A DNA stretch of 64,000 nucleotides from Methanomicrobia archaeon (GTDB lineage Archaea > Methanobacteriota_B > Thermococci > Methanofastidiosales > NM3), in assembly GCA_030603445.1 (NCBI GenBank), contig JAUVXU010000002.1, positions 87,019 to 151,018 on the forward strand, read 5' to 3'. Below are positions 8,092 through 15,972 of this stretch, one piece after another. The notes under the pieces were generated by a model, which ran no database searches, was not told the DNA's origin, and saw nothing but the letters and a program-made list of their open reading frames with translations. Numbering within the stretch: the first letter of the stretch is position 1; the number at the start of each line of letters is the position of its first letter. Made by a program: the position numbers and the translations under genes.

Positions 8092-9573
8092 TTACCACCC
8101 CACCAGAATCTTTAAAGCCACACTATACGCCCTATCATAAAATGGCATTGGAAACAGCCCGATCCCCACACATGCGATGACTAGTATAATAAGGGTCACA
8201 TATGTTACAGTTGGCAGTCCATTATAAATGTGGACTTTACCAAGAGCGATCTTTGTTGTATTTTCCTTAAGAAAAGTAAGATAAAATCCTTTCATTAGAG
8301 CCACAAAAGTTAGTATGGTCCCAAGTATTACCAGAACGCCAAGTTCAGGGTGCCCTGCCTGTATTGTGGCATCTATAATCCTAAACTCGCTTTGATATGC
8401 ATTAAATGGGGGAACACCAGAAACTATTAGGATGCCTATTATCTGAATAAAAGCAAGTTTTGGTGCTTGTACTAACAAGCCCCCGAGCCTCTTGAATTCT
8501 GTAGTTTTTGCCCTTTCGTAGATAAAGTACACCGTGATAAAGAGCAGTGACATAGCAATAGCATCATTTATGGCATGGAATATACCTGCAGCAATTCCAA
8601 GCCTAGTGCCAAGCCCAATACCAATTCCAACAAGCCCTGCCTGAGATACTGCAGTAAATGCAAGCAGCCTGCGAAAATCAGTTTGTAATAAAGCCATGAC
8701 AGATCCAATTATCAAAGTACCCACCGAAAGTCCAAGCATGACTGCCGTCATGTTAGAGTAACCACCAAACAAACGCAATAGTACGATTGCCAATGCCACT
8801 AGAACAATTTTTGTCTGTGTCTGTAACAATGCAGCGATGTCTGGCTTGGCGGCGCTATACATGTTAGATTTTATGGTGTGAAATGGGAATAAACCAGATT
8901 CAAACAGCCACCCAATAACTATCAGGCCAACAGCAGTCAGAACAATCGGGTTTGTCATATTGCCTGAAAGCGAATTGTGCAGGTCAGATATGTTAAGAAC
9001 GCCAAATGTGCCCAACAAGAGGGCAATTCCAAGAAGGATCGATGCACCAGCAACTCCTCCAAATACAAGATACTTGAAAGCAGCTTTGTAACCACTAACC
9101 CCACCTACCGCTATCACAATGGCAGCCTGGGCAATGGTCATTATCTCAAGGAATACGAACATATTGAAGATATCGTTTGCCATGACCACGGCACTTACAG
9201 CAGCTATACTAAGCATTATCATGGACAAATATACTCCAGAAACCTTCTTTTCATTGGATATATGGGAAAGCACCGCAAATGTGGCAATCGCTGCAAGCAA
9301 AAAGACAAGTGCTTTTTGCAAAAATGCAAAGTTGTACTCTATGGCAAGGTTGACCTCAGAAAGTGATATCTTTAGTTGAGGAAGCGTATCGACCACAGGA
9401 TGTGCCCCAAACAAATGATTGCCATATGAGGCAAATATGGGCACTACCAACACCACTAGCATGGCCAATATGCCATAAGCTCTTACAACCTTATCTTTCC
9501 CATGCATAAGATTAAGTAAAATTGCAGAGATAAGTGGAAAAATCACCATAAGAGGTATGAGTTCAGAATTCAT
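8092..9573 (-). CDS. ehbF: Ehb proton/sodium-translocating subunit F (MrpD/NuoN-like)
   Basis: This 493-residue antiporter-like subunit has about 14 predicted membrane helices, the size of MrpD/MbhH. Conserved features include NDIFNMFVFLEIMTIAQ (TM5 glutamate), the KSNMYSAAKPDIAALLQTQTK region (TM7-8 lysines), LLQTDFRRLLAFTAVSQAG and FHAINDAIAMSLLF. These charged in-membrane residues form the ion path in complex-I-like antiporters. AAGGAGG precedes the ATG, and the start overlaps the ehbE stop as ATGA. Confidence 0.92.
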   Translation of the reverse strand: MNSELIPLMVIFPLISAILLNLMHGKDKVVRAYGILAMLVVLVVPIFASYGNHLFGAHPVVDTLPQLKISLSEVNLAIEYNFAFLQKALVFLLAAIATFAVLSHISNEKKVSGVYLSMIMLSIAAVSAVVMANDIFNMFVFLEIMTIAQAAIVIAVGGVSGYKAAFKYLVFGGVAGASILLGIALLLGTFGVLNISDLHNSLSGNMTNPIVLTAVGLIVIGWLFESGLFPFHTIKSNMYSAAKPDIAALLQTQTKIVLVALAIVLLRLFGGYSNMTAVMLGLSVGTLIIGSVMALLQTDFRRLLAFTAVSQAGLVGIGIGLGTRLGIAAGIFHAINDAIAMSLLFITVYFIYERAKTTEFKRLGGLLVQAPKLAFIQIIGILIVSGVPPFNAYQSEFRIIDATIQAGHPELGVLVILGTILTFVALMKGFYLTFLKENTTKIALGKVHIYNGLPTVTYVTLIILVIACVGIGLFPMPFYDRAYSVALKILVGW

Positions 9574-9962
9574 ATCTTTTCCTCCTTGAATATCTCATGA
9601 ACAGAAAGCGAGTTATAATGTTGATACAGTTTGATAGTTATTCCAAGAAGAACGGCCAGTGTCGATGCCCCTATGACGATATTTGTCAATACGAGTGCAA
9701 AAGGCAAAGAGTATGATGCCTGGTCTGCAAACTCTTGAAAAATACCTGGCGACTGATTATAAAGCTTTTCAGAGATTATGGGGACTATACCGCCTGGTTT
9801 GAAACCTTCTGTGATTAACACAAGATTTACGCCGTCCCCTATGAGCATTACGCCAATGATTTTCTTTATTATGTTGTCCATAAAAATAATGGCATAAATA
9901 CCTATTATCATTAGGAGAGCGGCGGTCACAAACGACCAAAATTGAACTTCTGAGCCGTTCAT
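9570..9962 (-). CDS. ehbE: Ehb subunit E (MrpC/NuoK-like)
   Basis: This 130-residue protein has three membrane helices of the NuoK/MrpC family. A characteristic glycine-rich first helix pair (IIKKIIGVMLIGDGVNLVLI) is followed by a long loop and FALVLTNIVIGASTLAVLLGI. It overlaps ehbF by 4 bases (ATGA), with AGGAGGTCACAGGA upstream of its ATG. The C-terminus is extended by about 20 polar residues. In Mrp-type modules the partner subunit is MrpD, here the next gene, ehbF. Confidence 0.88.
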   Translation of the reverse strand: MNGSEVQFWSFVTAALLMIIGIYAIIFMDNIIKKIIGVMLIGDGVNLVLITEGFKPGGIVPIISEKLYNQSPGIFQEFADQASYSLPFALVLTNIVIGASTLAVLLGITIKLYQHYNSLSVHEIFKEEKI

Positions 9963-10195
9963 TCCTGTGACCTCCTTGTCTTAAATACCGTAACAGCTAT
10001 GAGCCCCGGTAAAAGAGCAGATCCAAGTATTGCCTGTGTAACAGCAACATCGGCGGCCAACAGTCGCTGGTACAACAATGCAAGCCCCAATCCTTGGAAT
10101 CCTATTATGATAACGGTTCGCATTAAGTCCTTTTGTACAAGAGCAAGTAATGTGCTAGCAACTATAACAAACATAAGTACAAATTCAATAATCAT
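9959..10195 (-). CDS. ehbD: Ehb subunit D (DUF4040, MrpB N-terminal-like)
   Basis: This 78-residue membrane protein of the DUF4040/MbhD type has the conserved Q.LG/ALLY and ADVAVTQAILGSALLPGL segment. I place the start at 10195 because GGAGG lies 8 bases upstream; the longer frame to 10228 would overlap ehbC by 44 bases. It overlaps the ehbC stop by 11 bases and shares ATGA with ehbE at its end. Confidence 0.85.
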   Translation of the reverse strand: MIIEFVLMFVIVASTLLALVQKDLMRTVIIIGFQGLGLALLYQRLLAADVAVTQAILGSALLPGLIAVTVFKTRRSQE

Positions 10196-10469
10196 CTCCG
10201 GCACCTCCATCATAATGGGATTTAGCAATAGAATGGACCGCTACAGGTGTGAGTATAAAATACAACACTGCAACAAGAGCTATTATTGGTTTTCCTAAAA
10301 AGACTAACAAAAGGATGCATGCTGCATCTACCACGCCAAGTATGTGTAATCGGGCATAAAGCATATGAGGAATCTTTTGGAAACGAAGCAGGGCAAATGA
10401 TGCAACAAGTAGAAGTGCGCCAGAAACAAAAAAAATGATTGCAGTTATAATTGTAATATCTGTGTTCAT
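10185..10469 (-). CDS. ehbC: Ehb subunit C (MrpG/MnhG-like)
   Basis: This 94-residue protein has three membrane helices of the MnhG family, with FALLRFQKIPHMLYARLHILGVVDA matching the family core (R-F-P-D-x-Y-x-R-x-H-x). Its start overlaps the ehbB stop (ATGA), with GGAGGGGTGCA upstream. It is part of the Mrp-like small-subunit set A to D at the head of the operon. Confidence 0.88.
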   Translation of the reverse strand: MNTDITIITAIIFFVSGALLLVASFALLRFQKIPHMLYARLHILGVVDAACILLLVFLGKPIIALVAVLYFILTPVAVHSIAKSHYDGGAGDDY

Positions 10470-10735
10470 TGCACCCCTCCTCTTGGAAGCATTTTTGAAA
10501 TTATTATCGTGCCGACCGGACCAAGTACCAAAAGGTAGAGGGCAATATCAGTAGAAAAACTGATAGGTGTTACCTCTCCAATGATAATAAGTCCTGTAGC
10601 AGTGGCTATCGTTGCCCCAGAAAGTCCGGCAAGAGCTGTAGGCGCCCCCCTCCTAGCAGCTACACGAAGGCTTGCAAGGATTGTTATGCTCAATGATAAC
10701 AAAATGAAATAGATACTAATCTCATAAATACTCAC
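10466..10735 (-). CDS. ehbB: Ehb subunit B (MrpF/MnhF-like)
   Basis: This 89-residue protein has three membrane helices of the MrpF family. The conserved region TDIALYLLVLGPVGTIIISKML includes the intramembrane aspartate common to MrpF. It starts with GTG at 10735, overlapping the ehbA stop as GTGA, so translation is probably coupled. Confidence 0.86.
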   Translation of the reverse strand: MSIYEISIYFILLSLSITILASLRVAARRGAPTALAGLSGATIATATGLIIIGEVTPISFSTDIALYLLVLGPVGTIIISKMLPRGGVQ

Positions 10736-11049
10736 TCAAACATCCCCTTTATGTATTTCTCAAAAGGGATAATAGCAGACTGGTCCCTAGGTGTAAGTAT
10801 CGAAACGGTTAGTTTCTTGGCCTTATTATCTACGTCAATTGTTAACGTCCCTGGAGTAAGCGTGATAGAGTTAGCAAGAAATGTTTGAGAAATTTCTTTT
10901 TTTAGAATAGTATCGATTACTTTTACTTCTGGTTGTATAGTGCCTTTCAATGAAAGGTACACCACATTCAATGCAGACATTGCTATAAAATACAGTAATG
11001 CAAAAATATATGCTATAGCATAAAATGGACGGCTTATATTACTTCCCAT
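10732..11049 (-). CDS. ehbA: Ehb subunit A (MrpE/MnhE-like), first gene of the operon
   Basis: This 105-residue MnhE-type protein has one or two N-terminal membrane helices (FYAIAYIFALLYFIAMSALNVV), then the soluble MnhE core LTPGTLTIDVDNKAKKLTVSIL. It is shorter than bacterial MrpE (about 160 residues), as usual for MbhA/EhbA. AAGGGGG precedes the ATG, and a TATA box lies about 60 bases upstream, which makes this the operon's first gene. Confidence 0.87.
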   Translation of the reverse strand: MGSNISRPFYAIAYIFALLYFIAMSALNVVYLSLKGTIQPEVKVIDTILKKEISQTFLANSITLTPGTLTIDVDNKAKKLTVSILTPRDQSAIIPFEKYIKGMFE

Positions 11050-11104
11050 CTACGTGTCCCCCTTTATGAATATTATTATAATGATGAAGCTAAGTTTTTA
11101 GTAA

Positions 11105-11114
11105 TATTTATAAA
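11105..11114 (-). promoter_or_regulatory. Promoter (BRE/TATA) of the ehb operon
   Basis: On the minus strand AAAAAGTTTATAAATATTAC gives a BRE-like purine stretch and the TATA element TTTATAAATA, about 55-60 bases upstream of ehbA. It is the only such element before the 15-gene operon, and it sits back to back with the alba promoter. Confidence 0.55.
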
Positions 11115-11170
11115 CTTTTTGGGTGATTGAAGAAGTGCATTTTAACATTCAACGAAATAATACCGAAAAC

Positions 11171-11178
11171 TTTTTATA
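11171..11178 (+). promoter_or_regulatory. Promoter (TATA) of alba
   Basis: CGAAAACTTTTTATAATTT gives a BRE plus TATA element about 55 bases before the alba start. Near the expected transcription start is the inverted repeat AGCTA-TAAAAAT-TAGCT (11188-11204), a possible binding site. The start codon is preceded by AAAAGGAGGCTATAGC. Confidence 0.5.
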
Positions 11179-11228
11179 ATTTCTAAAAGCTATAAAAATT
11201 AGCTATTTTTACAAAAGGAGGCTATAGC

Positions 11229-11501
11229 ATGACAAACGAAAATGTTGTATATGTTGGCAACAAACCACCAATGAGCTATGTTCTTGCAGTAACAACGCAA
11301 TTTAACAATGGTGCGACAGAAGTTGTTCTTATGGCCAGAGGAAAAGCTATATCTCGTGCTGTTGATGTTGCAGAGATTGTAAGGAATAGGTTCATCCCTG
11401 GGGTGCAAATAGAAAAAATTGTAACAGGGACAGAAGAACTACCACGAAAGGAAGGTGGAACAACAAATACATCTACAATAGAGATAGTACTAAAGAAGTG
11501 A
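11229..11501 (+). CDS. albA: DNA/RNA-binding chromatin protein Alba
   Basis: This 90-residue Alba protein begins with [16 protein letters not shown] and continues [24 protein letters not shown], the two most conserved stretches of the family. Alba dimers coat DNA and RNA in archaea. The lysine of VGNKP corresponds to the residue acetylated in Sulfolobus Alba (family knowledge). A strong ribosome site and its own promoter point to high expression. The next gene follows after 16 bases and may be cotranscribed. Confidence 0.95.
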   Translation: MTNENVVYVGNKPPMSYVLAVTTQFNNGATEVVLMARGKAISRAVDVAEIVRNRFIPGVQIEKIVTGTEELPRKEGGTTNTSTIEIVLKK

Positions 11502-11517
11502 CGACTTAAGAGGCACT

Positions 11518-12027
11518 ATGATGAAAACTCCGGTTTGTAACATTTGCCTTAAAACTGGCATATTGTGCCCAAGATGCCAAAAAATGCTTGCAAGCGGAGA
11601 AATCAGCGAAAATGAAGTGAAAATATCAAAACTCTTGTACGAACTTACAAATAAATACAATATAGCAAAAAATATCACATTCGTGCGAGCTATAGAATTT
11701 GATAATCTTTTAATCCTTGTTGTAGGAAAGAATGATGTATACGAGTTTGTTAGAAAAGGCGGTATGATCATAAAAAGCCTGCAACAAAACCTCCAAACAA
11801 AAATACGTATCATAGAAGATACGAAAAATATAAAAAAAATAGTTTTAGACCTGATATACCCTGTCAGGATATTAGGAGTAAACATAGTGTATTTGCCTGA
11901 TGGGACTAAAAGAAAGAAGTTACGAATACCACTTGATGATGAAAAACGTTTGCCTATTTCTCTAAAAAAAGTAAAAGAGATAGTATACGAAATTACAAAA
12001 GAATCTATTGAAATAGTTACAGAATGA
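11518..12027 (+). CDS. Zinc-ribbon and KH-domain protein, NusA-like (archaeal conserved)
   Basis: This 169-residue protein starts with a four-cysteine zinc motif, CNICLKTGILCPRC (residues about 6-19). A helical spacer and a KH-like fold follow (LLILVVGKNDVYEFVRKGGMIIKSLQQNLQTKIRIIED), then a basic segment. Similar archaeal proteins are annotated as NusA-like RNA-binding or transcription elongation factor-like proteins. An RNA-binding role is likely; the exact role is unknown. It lies between alba and aspS, with 7 bases to the first possible aspS start, suggesting an operon tied to gene expression. Confidence 0.75.
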   Translation: MMKTPVCNICLKTGILCPRCQKMLASGEISENEVKISKLLYELTNKYNIAKNITFVRAIEFDNLLILVVGKNDVYEFVRKGGMIIKSLQQNLQTKIRIIEDTKNIKKIVLDLIYPVRILGVNIVYLPDGTKRKKLRIPLDDEKRLPISLKKVKEIVYEITKESIEIVTE

Positions 12028-12043
12028 TATACCGGTGAATATT

Positions 12044-13294
12044 ATGGACATTATAAAAGGATGGGTAAATGAAATTAGGGACATGGGGGGCATCAAATTT
12101 ATTATACTGCGCAATAAAAAAGGCCTTTTCCAAGTAACCCTTCCAAAAAAGAAAGTAAGCCATGAAATATTTTCTTTTGTTGACAAATTATCAAAAGAAG
12201 ATGTAATAGTAGTAGAAGGCTCATCTCAACAAGGAAAATCACGTGACTTTGATACAGAGATTATTCCTGAAAAAATTACACTAATCAACGAATCTGAAAC
12301 CCCACTGCCACTTGATCCTAGTGGCAAGGTAAAAGCAGAACTTGACACGCGCCTTGACAATAGATTCATTGACATAAGGCGTCCAGAAATATTGGCGATC
12401 TTCAAGGTGCGCCACTCGCTTCTAAAACATGCTCGCGACTACTTAAGCAACGAGGATTTCCTCGAGATCCATACTTCAAAAATAATATCGACTGCCTCAG
12501 AGGGCGGTACAGAACTTTTCCCCATCCAATATTTTGAAAAGAAGGCATATCTCACACAATCCCCACAGCTCTACAAACAGATGTGTATGGCAGGAGGATT
12601 AGAACGCATATACGAAATAGCCTGGTATTTTAGAGCAGAACAACACAACACAACGAGGCATCTAAACGAGGCAACAGCAATCGATATAGAGATGTCATTT
12701 ATTGATGATGAGGAAGATGTAATGGGGATCTTGGAAAATCTCATTCATACAACGCTCAAAGGCGTAAAAGAAGATTGTATAGCAGAGCTAAATCTCCTTG
12801 AAGTCGAACTCAAGGTGCCAGAGGTTCCTTTCAAACGCCTTACTTATGATGAAGTAGTTGAAATGCTGCAAGAGAAAGGATATAATATAAAGTGGGGAGA
12901 GGACCTAGGAACAGAAGGTGAGCGTATACTTGGTAAAGAAATGGAAAACCAAGGATATGAATACTACTTTATCAAGCGCTACCCGCGAAATAAAGTATTC
13001 TACTTACAACCAGAGGGAAAATACTGTCGGGGTTTTGATCTTGACTGTAAAGGGATAGAGCTTACATCCGGGGGGCAGCGATGCCATGAGTACGATACTA
13101 TTGTAGAGCGCATAATAGAATTCGGGCTTGAACCAGAGAATTTTAAGGATTATTTAAAAATATTCAAATATGGGATGCCTCCACACGGGGGTTTTGGATT
13201 TGGCATTGAACGTTGGCTCATGGAAATGCTTAATCTAAATAATGTGCGTGAATGCATTTTGTTCCCTCGTGACAGGGGTCGCACGACCCCATAA
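12044..13294 (+). CDS. aspS: Aspartyl-tRNA synthetase, archaeal type (possibly non-discriminating)
   Basis: This is a class II synthetase of about 416 residues. An N-terminal OB-fold anticodon-binding domain (KGWVNEIRDMGGIKF) is followed by the catalytic core with motif 2 (YEIAWYFRAEQHNTTRHLNEAT) and motif 3 (GFGFGIERWLMEML). The C-terminus LFPRDRGRTTP is typical of archaeal/eukaryal AspRS. The chosen ATG at 12044 has GGTGAA four bases upstream; GTG 12035 is inside that site. Archaeal AspRS often also charges tRNA-Asn; the window does not decide this. Confidence 0.93.
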   Translation: MDIIKGWVNEIRDMGGIKFIILRNKKGLFQVTLPKKKVSHEIFSFVDKLSKEDVIVVEGSSQQGKSRDFDTEIIPEKITLINESETPLPLDPSGKVKAELDTRLDNRFIDIRRPEILAIFKVRHSLLKHARDYLSNEDFLEIHTSKIISTASEGGTELFPIQYFEKKAYLTQSPQLYKQMCMAGGLERIYEIAWYFRAEQHNTTRHLNEATAIDIEMSFIDDEEDVMGILENLIHTTLKGVKEDCIAELNLLEVELKVPEVPFKRLTYDEVVEMLQEKGYNIKWGEDLGTEGERILGKEMENQGYEYYFIKRYPRNKVFYLQPEGKYCRGFDLDCKGIELTSGGQRCHEYDTIVERIIEFGLEPENFKDYLKIFKYGMPPHGGFGFGIERWLMEMLNLNNVRECILFPRDRGRTTP

Positions 13295-13402
13295 ATTTTC
13301 ATTCATATTATTTACTTTTTTATATTGCTAAGTTTATATTGCTAAAAATGCATAAGTTTCATGCAAAAAATATATGTATTAATATAAATAATAACTAAGA
13401 CA

Positions 13403-13879
13403 ATGCAAATAACAGTTATCGGTGCATGTGAGAACGTTTCAAAATCGCTATATGACCTAGCATATACTCTTGGAACAAAGCTCGCGTCAAGAGGGCATAT
13501 TGTCATATGCGGGGGTCGCGGAGGCATTATGGAAGCTGTATCAAAAGGAGTAAAAGATGCGGGAGGCATAGTGGTCGGAATCCTTCCGGGCCTTATACGA
13601 AATAGTGGAAATAAATACTTAAGCGTTGAGATACCTACTGGCATCAACGAAATGAGAAATGCAATAGTCGTTGGGTCTGGAGATGTCATAATTGCTTTCC
13701 CTGGATCATATGGCACCATATCAGAACTTGCATTTTCCATGAGACAAGGAAAAAAGATAATAGTCTTTAGACCTGAAGAGTTTCCAATAGATTTTTCCTT
13801 GCTCAAATATGATAACATAAGGTATGCCCAGACCATAGAGGATGCCTTATTATATGTGGAGGAATCCAATGATTTTTGA
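13403..13879 (+). CDS. LOG/TIGR00725-like nucleotide-binding Rossmann protein
   Basis: This 158-residue Rossmann-fold protein of the TIGR00725 group is distantly related to LOG (cytokinin phosphoribohydrolase) and DprA. Motifs are GACENVSKS near the start, GGRGGIMEAVSKG, and PGSYGTISELAFSM, which corresponds to the PGGxGTxxE motif of LOG proteins with one glycine replaced by serine. It could act as a nucleotide phosphoribohydrolase, but the substrate is unknown. There is no ribosome site, so translation may be leaderless. It overlaps the next gene by 11 bases. Confidence 0.75.
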   Translation: MQITVIGACENVSKSLYDLAYTLGTKLASRGHIVICGGRGGIMEAVSKGVKDAGGIVVGILPGLIRNSGNKYLSVEIPTGINEMRNAIVVGSGDVIIAFPGSYGTISELAFSMRQGKKIIVFRPEEFPIDFSLLKYDNIRYAQTIEDALLYVEESNDF

Positions 13880-15164
13880 TAAAATATTTGGAAAAAAGAA
13901 AAAAGAACATGCACCTCTTGAAAAGAAAGTACTTAAAATGTCAGATATCCCCAAATGGGCGAAAAACGAGAAGAACACAATAGAACAAGAGATCTTAGAA
14001 CACTCATTACAATATATAGATCCCATAAATAAATCATTCACTACCTTGAATAAATATATCTTGGAGCTAAATGATAAAGAACTTGAGGAAGAAGTGATAA
14101 AACGTTTAGAAAACATAACAATAAGCTCAAAGAAAAGTTTTTGCGAAAATATGAAAATAATATTAAATAAATGGAAATATATGATTCCAGAAACATATTC
14201 TGATTTAACTGCATATATAATCAGAATCGAATCCACACTATTATCAATCAACAAAGCACAAACAACGCATGGAAAATATCTAGGTATTGTTTTTGAAACG
14301 GATTTAAAGAAGATAGGAAAGGAACTAAAAATAATAGTAATATCCCATGATATGATAAAAAACATTGTTTCCAAAAATAGAGAAAAATGGGAAATACTTT
14401 GTTCAGTCAAACCAATATTTGAGGAAATTATTGAAATAGAAAAATATCTATCACAAGCACGAAAAATAGACCTTAAGGAAGAGATAACAAAATTAGAAAA
14501 TCAGGCAAATTCCCTGAAAATAGAAAAGAAAAAGTTTCTCTTAAGCCAGGAATATGAGAATTATAAAAATATGCAAGAACGCATTACAACCTTAGAAAAA
14601 CAGGAGCATGAGCTCAATTTAGAGTTGTACAGTGTGTTTGCCACAATAAAAAGGGTATTAAAAAAATATAAGAAAATGGTTGATGACAAAAAGTACGCAC
14701 TTACACAAGAACAAATAGAATTTATAGAAGGGCTTATGGATCATCCTGTAAAAACGCTTAATGAAGACACAGACGAACTTGACTTGACAAAAAACTTTGC
14801 AACTCATCTACTGTATATGCTAGAAAATGGCAATATCCAAGAGAAAAAAGGGAAATTAGATAAAGCACAAGATGTTGCTATGCGCATAATAAATGGTGAA
14901 CTAGATGAGCTGAAACAACAGTACTCATCCACTTTTTCAGAACTTATATCTGTGAAAAAGAAATATAAAGAAATAAATCTAGATAAACTAGATTCCATAA
15001 ATAGGAAACAAGAGAAAATTCTTGCCAAAATAAAGCACATCCAAAACGAATTAGAAACTATAGAGAGAGACTCACTAGAAATGAAAGACAAGAAAAAGCA
15101 GATTATATCAAAATTAAAAGATAAAGTAAATAAAATTAATCCTGAAATATCGTTAAATTTTTAA
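13869..15164 (+). CDS. Large coiled-coil protein of unknown function
   Basis: A 431-residue, lysine- and glutamate-rich, soluble protein with no signal peptide, membrane helix or cysteine cluster. The N-terminus is basic (IFDKIFGKKKKEH). Residues about 190-280 and 340-425 are long coiled coils (KIEKKKFLLSQEYENYKNMQ; LDKLDSINRKQEKILAKIKH). The ATG at 13869 follows GGAGG with a 5-base gap and overlaps the preceding stop. It is followed after about 50 bases by a coiled-coil plus beta-helix protein, so the two may build one structure; this is inference. Confidence 0.7.
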   Translation: MIFDKIFGKKKKEHAPLEKKVLKMSDIPKWAKNEKNTIEQEILEHSLQYIDPINKSFTTLNKYILELNDKELEEEVIKRLENITISSKKSFCENMKIILNKWKYMIPETYSDLTAYIIRIESTLLSINKAQTTHGKYLGIVFETDLKKIGKELKIIVISHDMIKNIVSKNREKWEILCSVKPIFEEIIEIEKYLSQARKIDLKEEITKLENQANSLKIEKKKFLLSQEYENYKNMQERITTLEKQEHELNLELYSVFATIKRVLKKYKKMVDDKKYALTQEQIEFIEGLMDHPVKTLNEDTDELDLTKNFATHLLYMLENGNIQEKKGKLDKAQDVAMRIINGELDELKQQYSSTFSELISVKKKYKEINLDKLDSINRKQEKILAKIKHIQNELETIERDSLEMKDKKKQIISKLKDKVNKINPEISLNF

Positions 15165-15219
15165 TAAATAGAGCATATGTTAAAAAGAGAAGTTAACATT
15201 ATAATATGGAGGTACTATG

Positions 15220-15954
15220 ATGGCACTCTTTAGTAATAATGAAAATGATAATCTTAAGATTAAAATTTACAAGATGCAAAATGAGAATAAGGGATTAAAA
15301 GAACAACTGTTAGAATATGAGAAAGTTTTTGGAAACTTCGAAGACATGAAAAAAGTCACCGACAGAGTGCGCGAAGAAAATAAGCGTCTGCTTGAAAAAC
15401 TCGAGGAAAACATTGAAATAAAAGCGAAAATGCAAAAGATAATAGACGAGTTAAAAGAAGCTGTAAACGCAAAGAAAGAAGAGTTTCAGTACAAGTTAAC
15501 TTCAATGGAGTCAAAAGACGATAACATCGTTGTAGGAAACAATGCAGAATTCTATGGTGGATTATCAACACCAAAAAGCATTTCTACAGGAAATAATGTT
15601 ATTGTGCATGGAAATTTACGCTCCTCAGAAAAAATTAGCCTGGGCGATAAGAATCAAATCAAAGGCACAATCAGTTGTAAAAAAGGCATATCAACTGGAA
15701 AAGAATGCATACTCGAAAAAGATATATCCACCAAAGGCGGAGTAAATATAGGGGAAAAATGCATATTACAAAACATTAACTCAAAACTAGACGTATATGT
15801 CGGAAAAGGGTCTGCTGTTAAAAAAATAATAACGGAGGGTAATGTATTTCTCAAAGACAACGTGAAGATAGAAGATGGGATCGAGTATAAAGAATCAATA
15901 AATATTGGCAAGGATGTTTCAATATCAGGAGAAATAAAGACAATAAAAAAGTAA
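15220..15954 (+). CDS. Coiled-coil plus bactofilin-like right-handed beta-helix protein
   Basis: About 244 residues. The first 95 form a coiled coil (KMQNENKGLKEQLLEYEKVF). The rest is a series of short beta-helix rungs (GNNAEFYGGL, GNNVIVHGNL, GDKNQIKGTI, GKECILEKDI, GEKCILQN), as in polymer-forming bactofilins. Bactofilins assemble into filaments without nucleotides in bacteria, and related proteins occur in archaea. ATG 15220 has GGAGGT six bases upstream; ATG 15217 is only three bases away from it. A scaffold role is inferred. Confidence 0.72.
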   Translation: MALFSNNENDNLKIKIYKMQNENKGLKEQLLEYEKVFGNFEDMKKVTDRVREENKRLLEKLEENIEIKAKMQKIIDELKEAVNAKKEEFQYKLTSMESKDDNIVVGNNAEFYGGLSTPKSISTGNNVIVHGNLRSSEKISLGDKNQIKGTISCKKGISTGKECILEKDISTKGGVNIGEKCILQNINSKLDVYVGKGSAVKKIITEGNVFLKDNVKIEDGIEYKESINIGKDVSISGEIKTIKK

Positions 15955-15972
15955 GCTCCAAAAAAAGAAGCT

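Noticed and set aside
13310-13350. Repeat of TTATATTGCTAA
   Set aside because: Only two copies in an AT-rich gap; not a CRISPR or other array.
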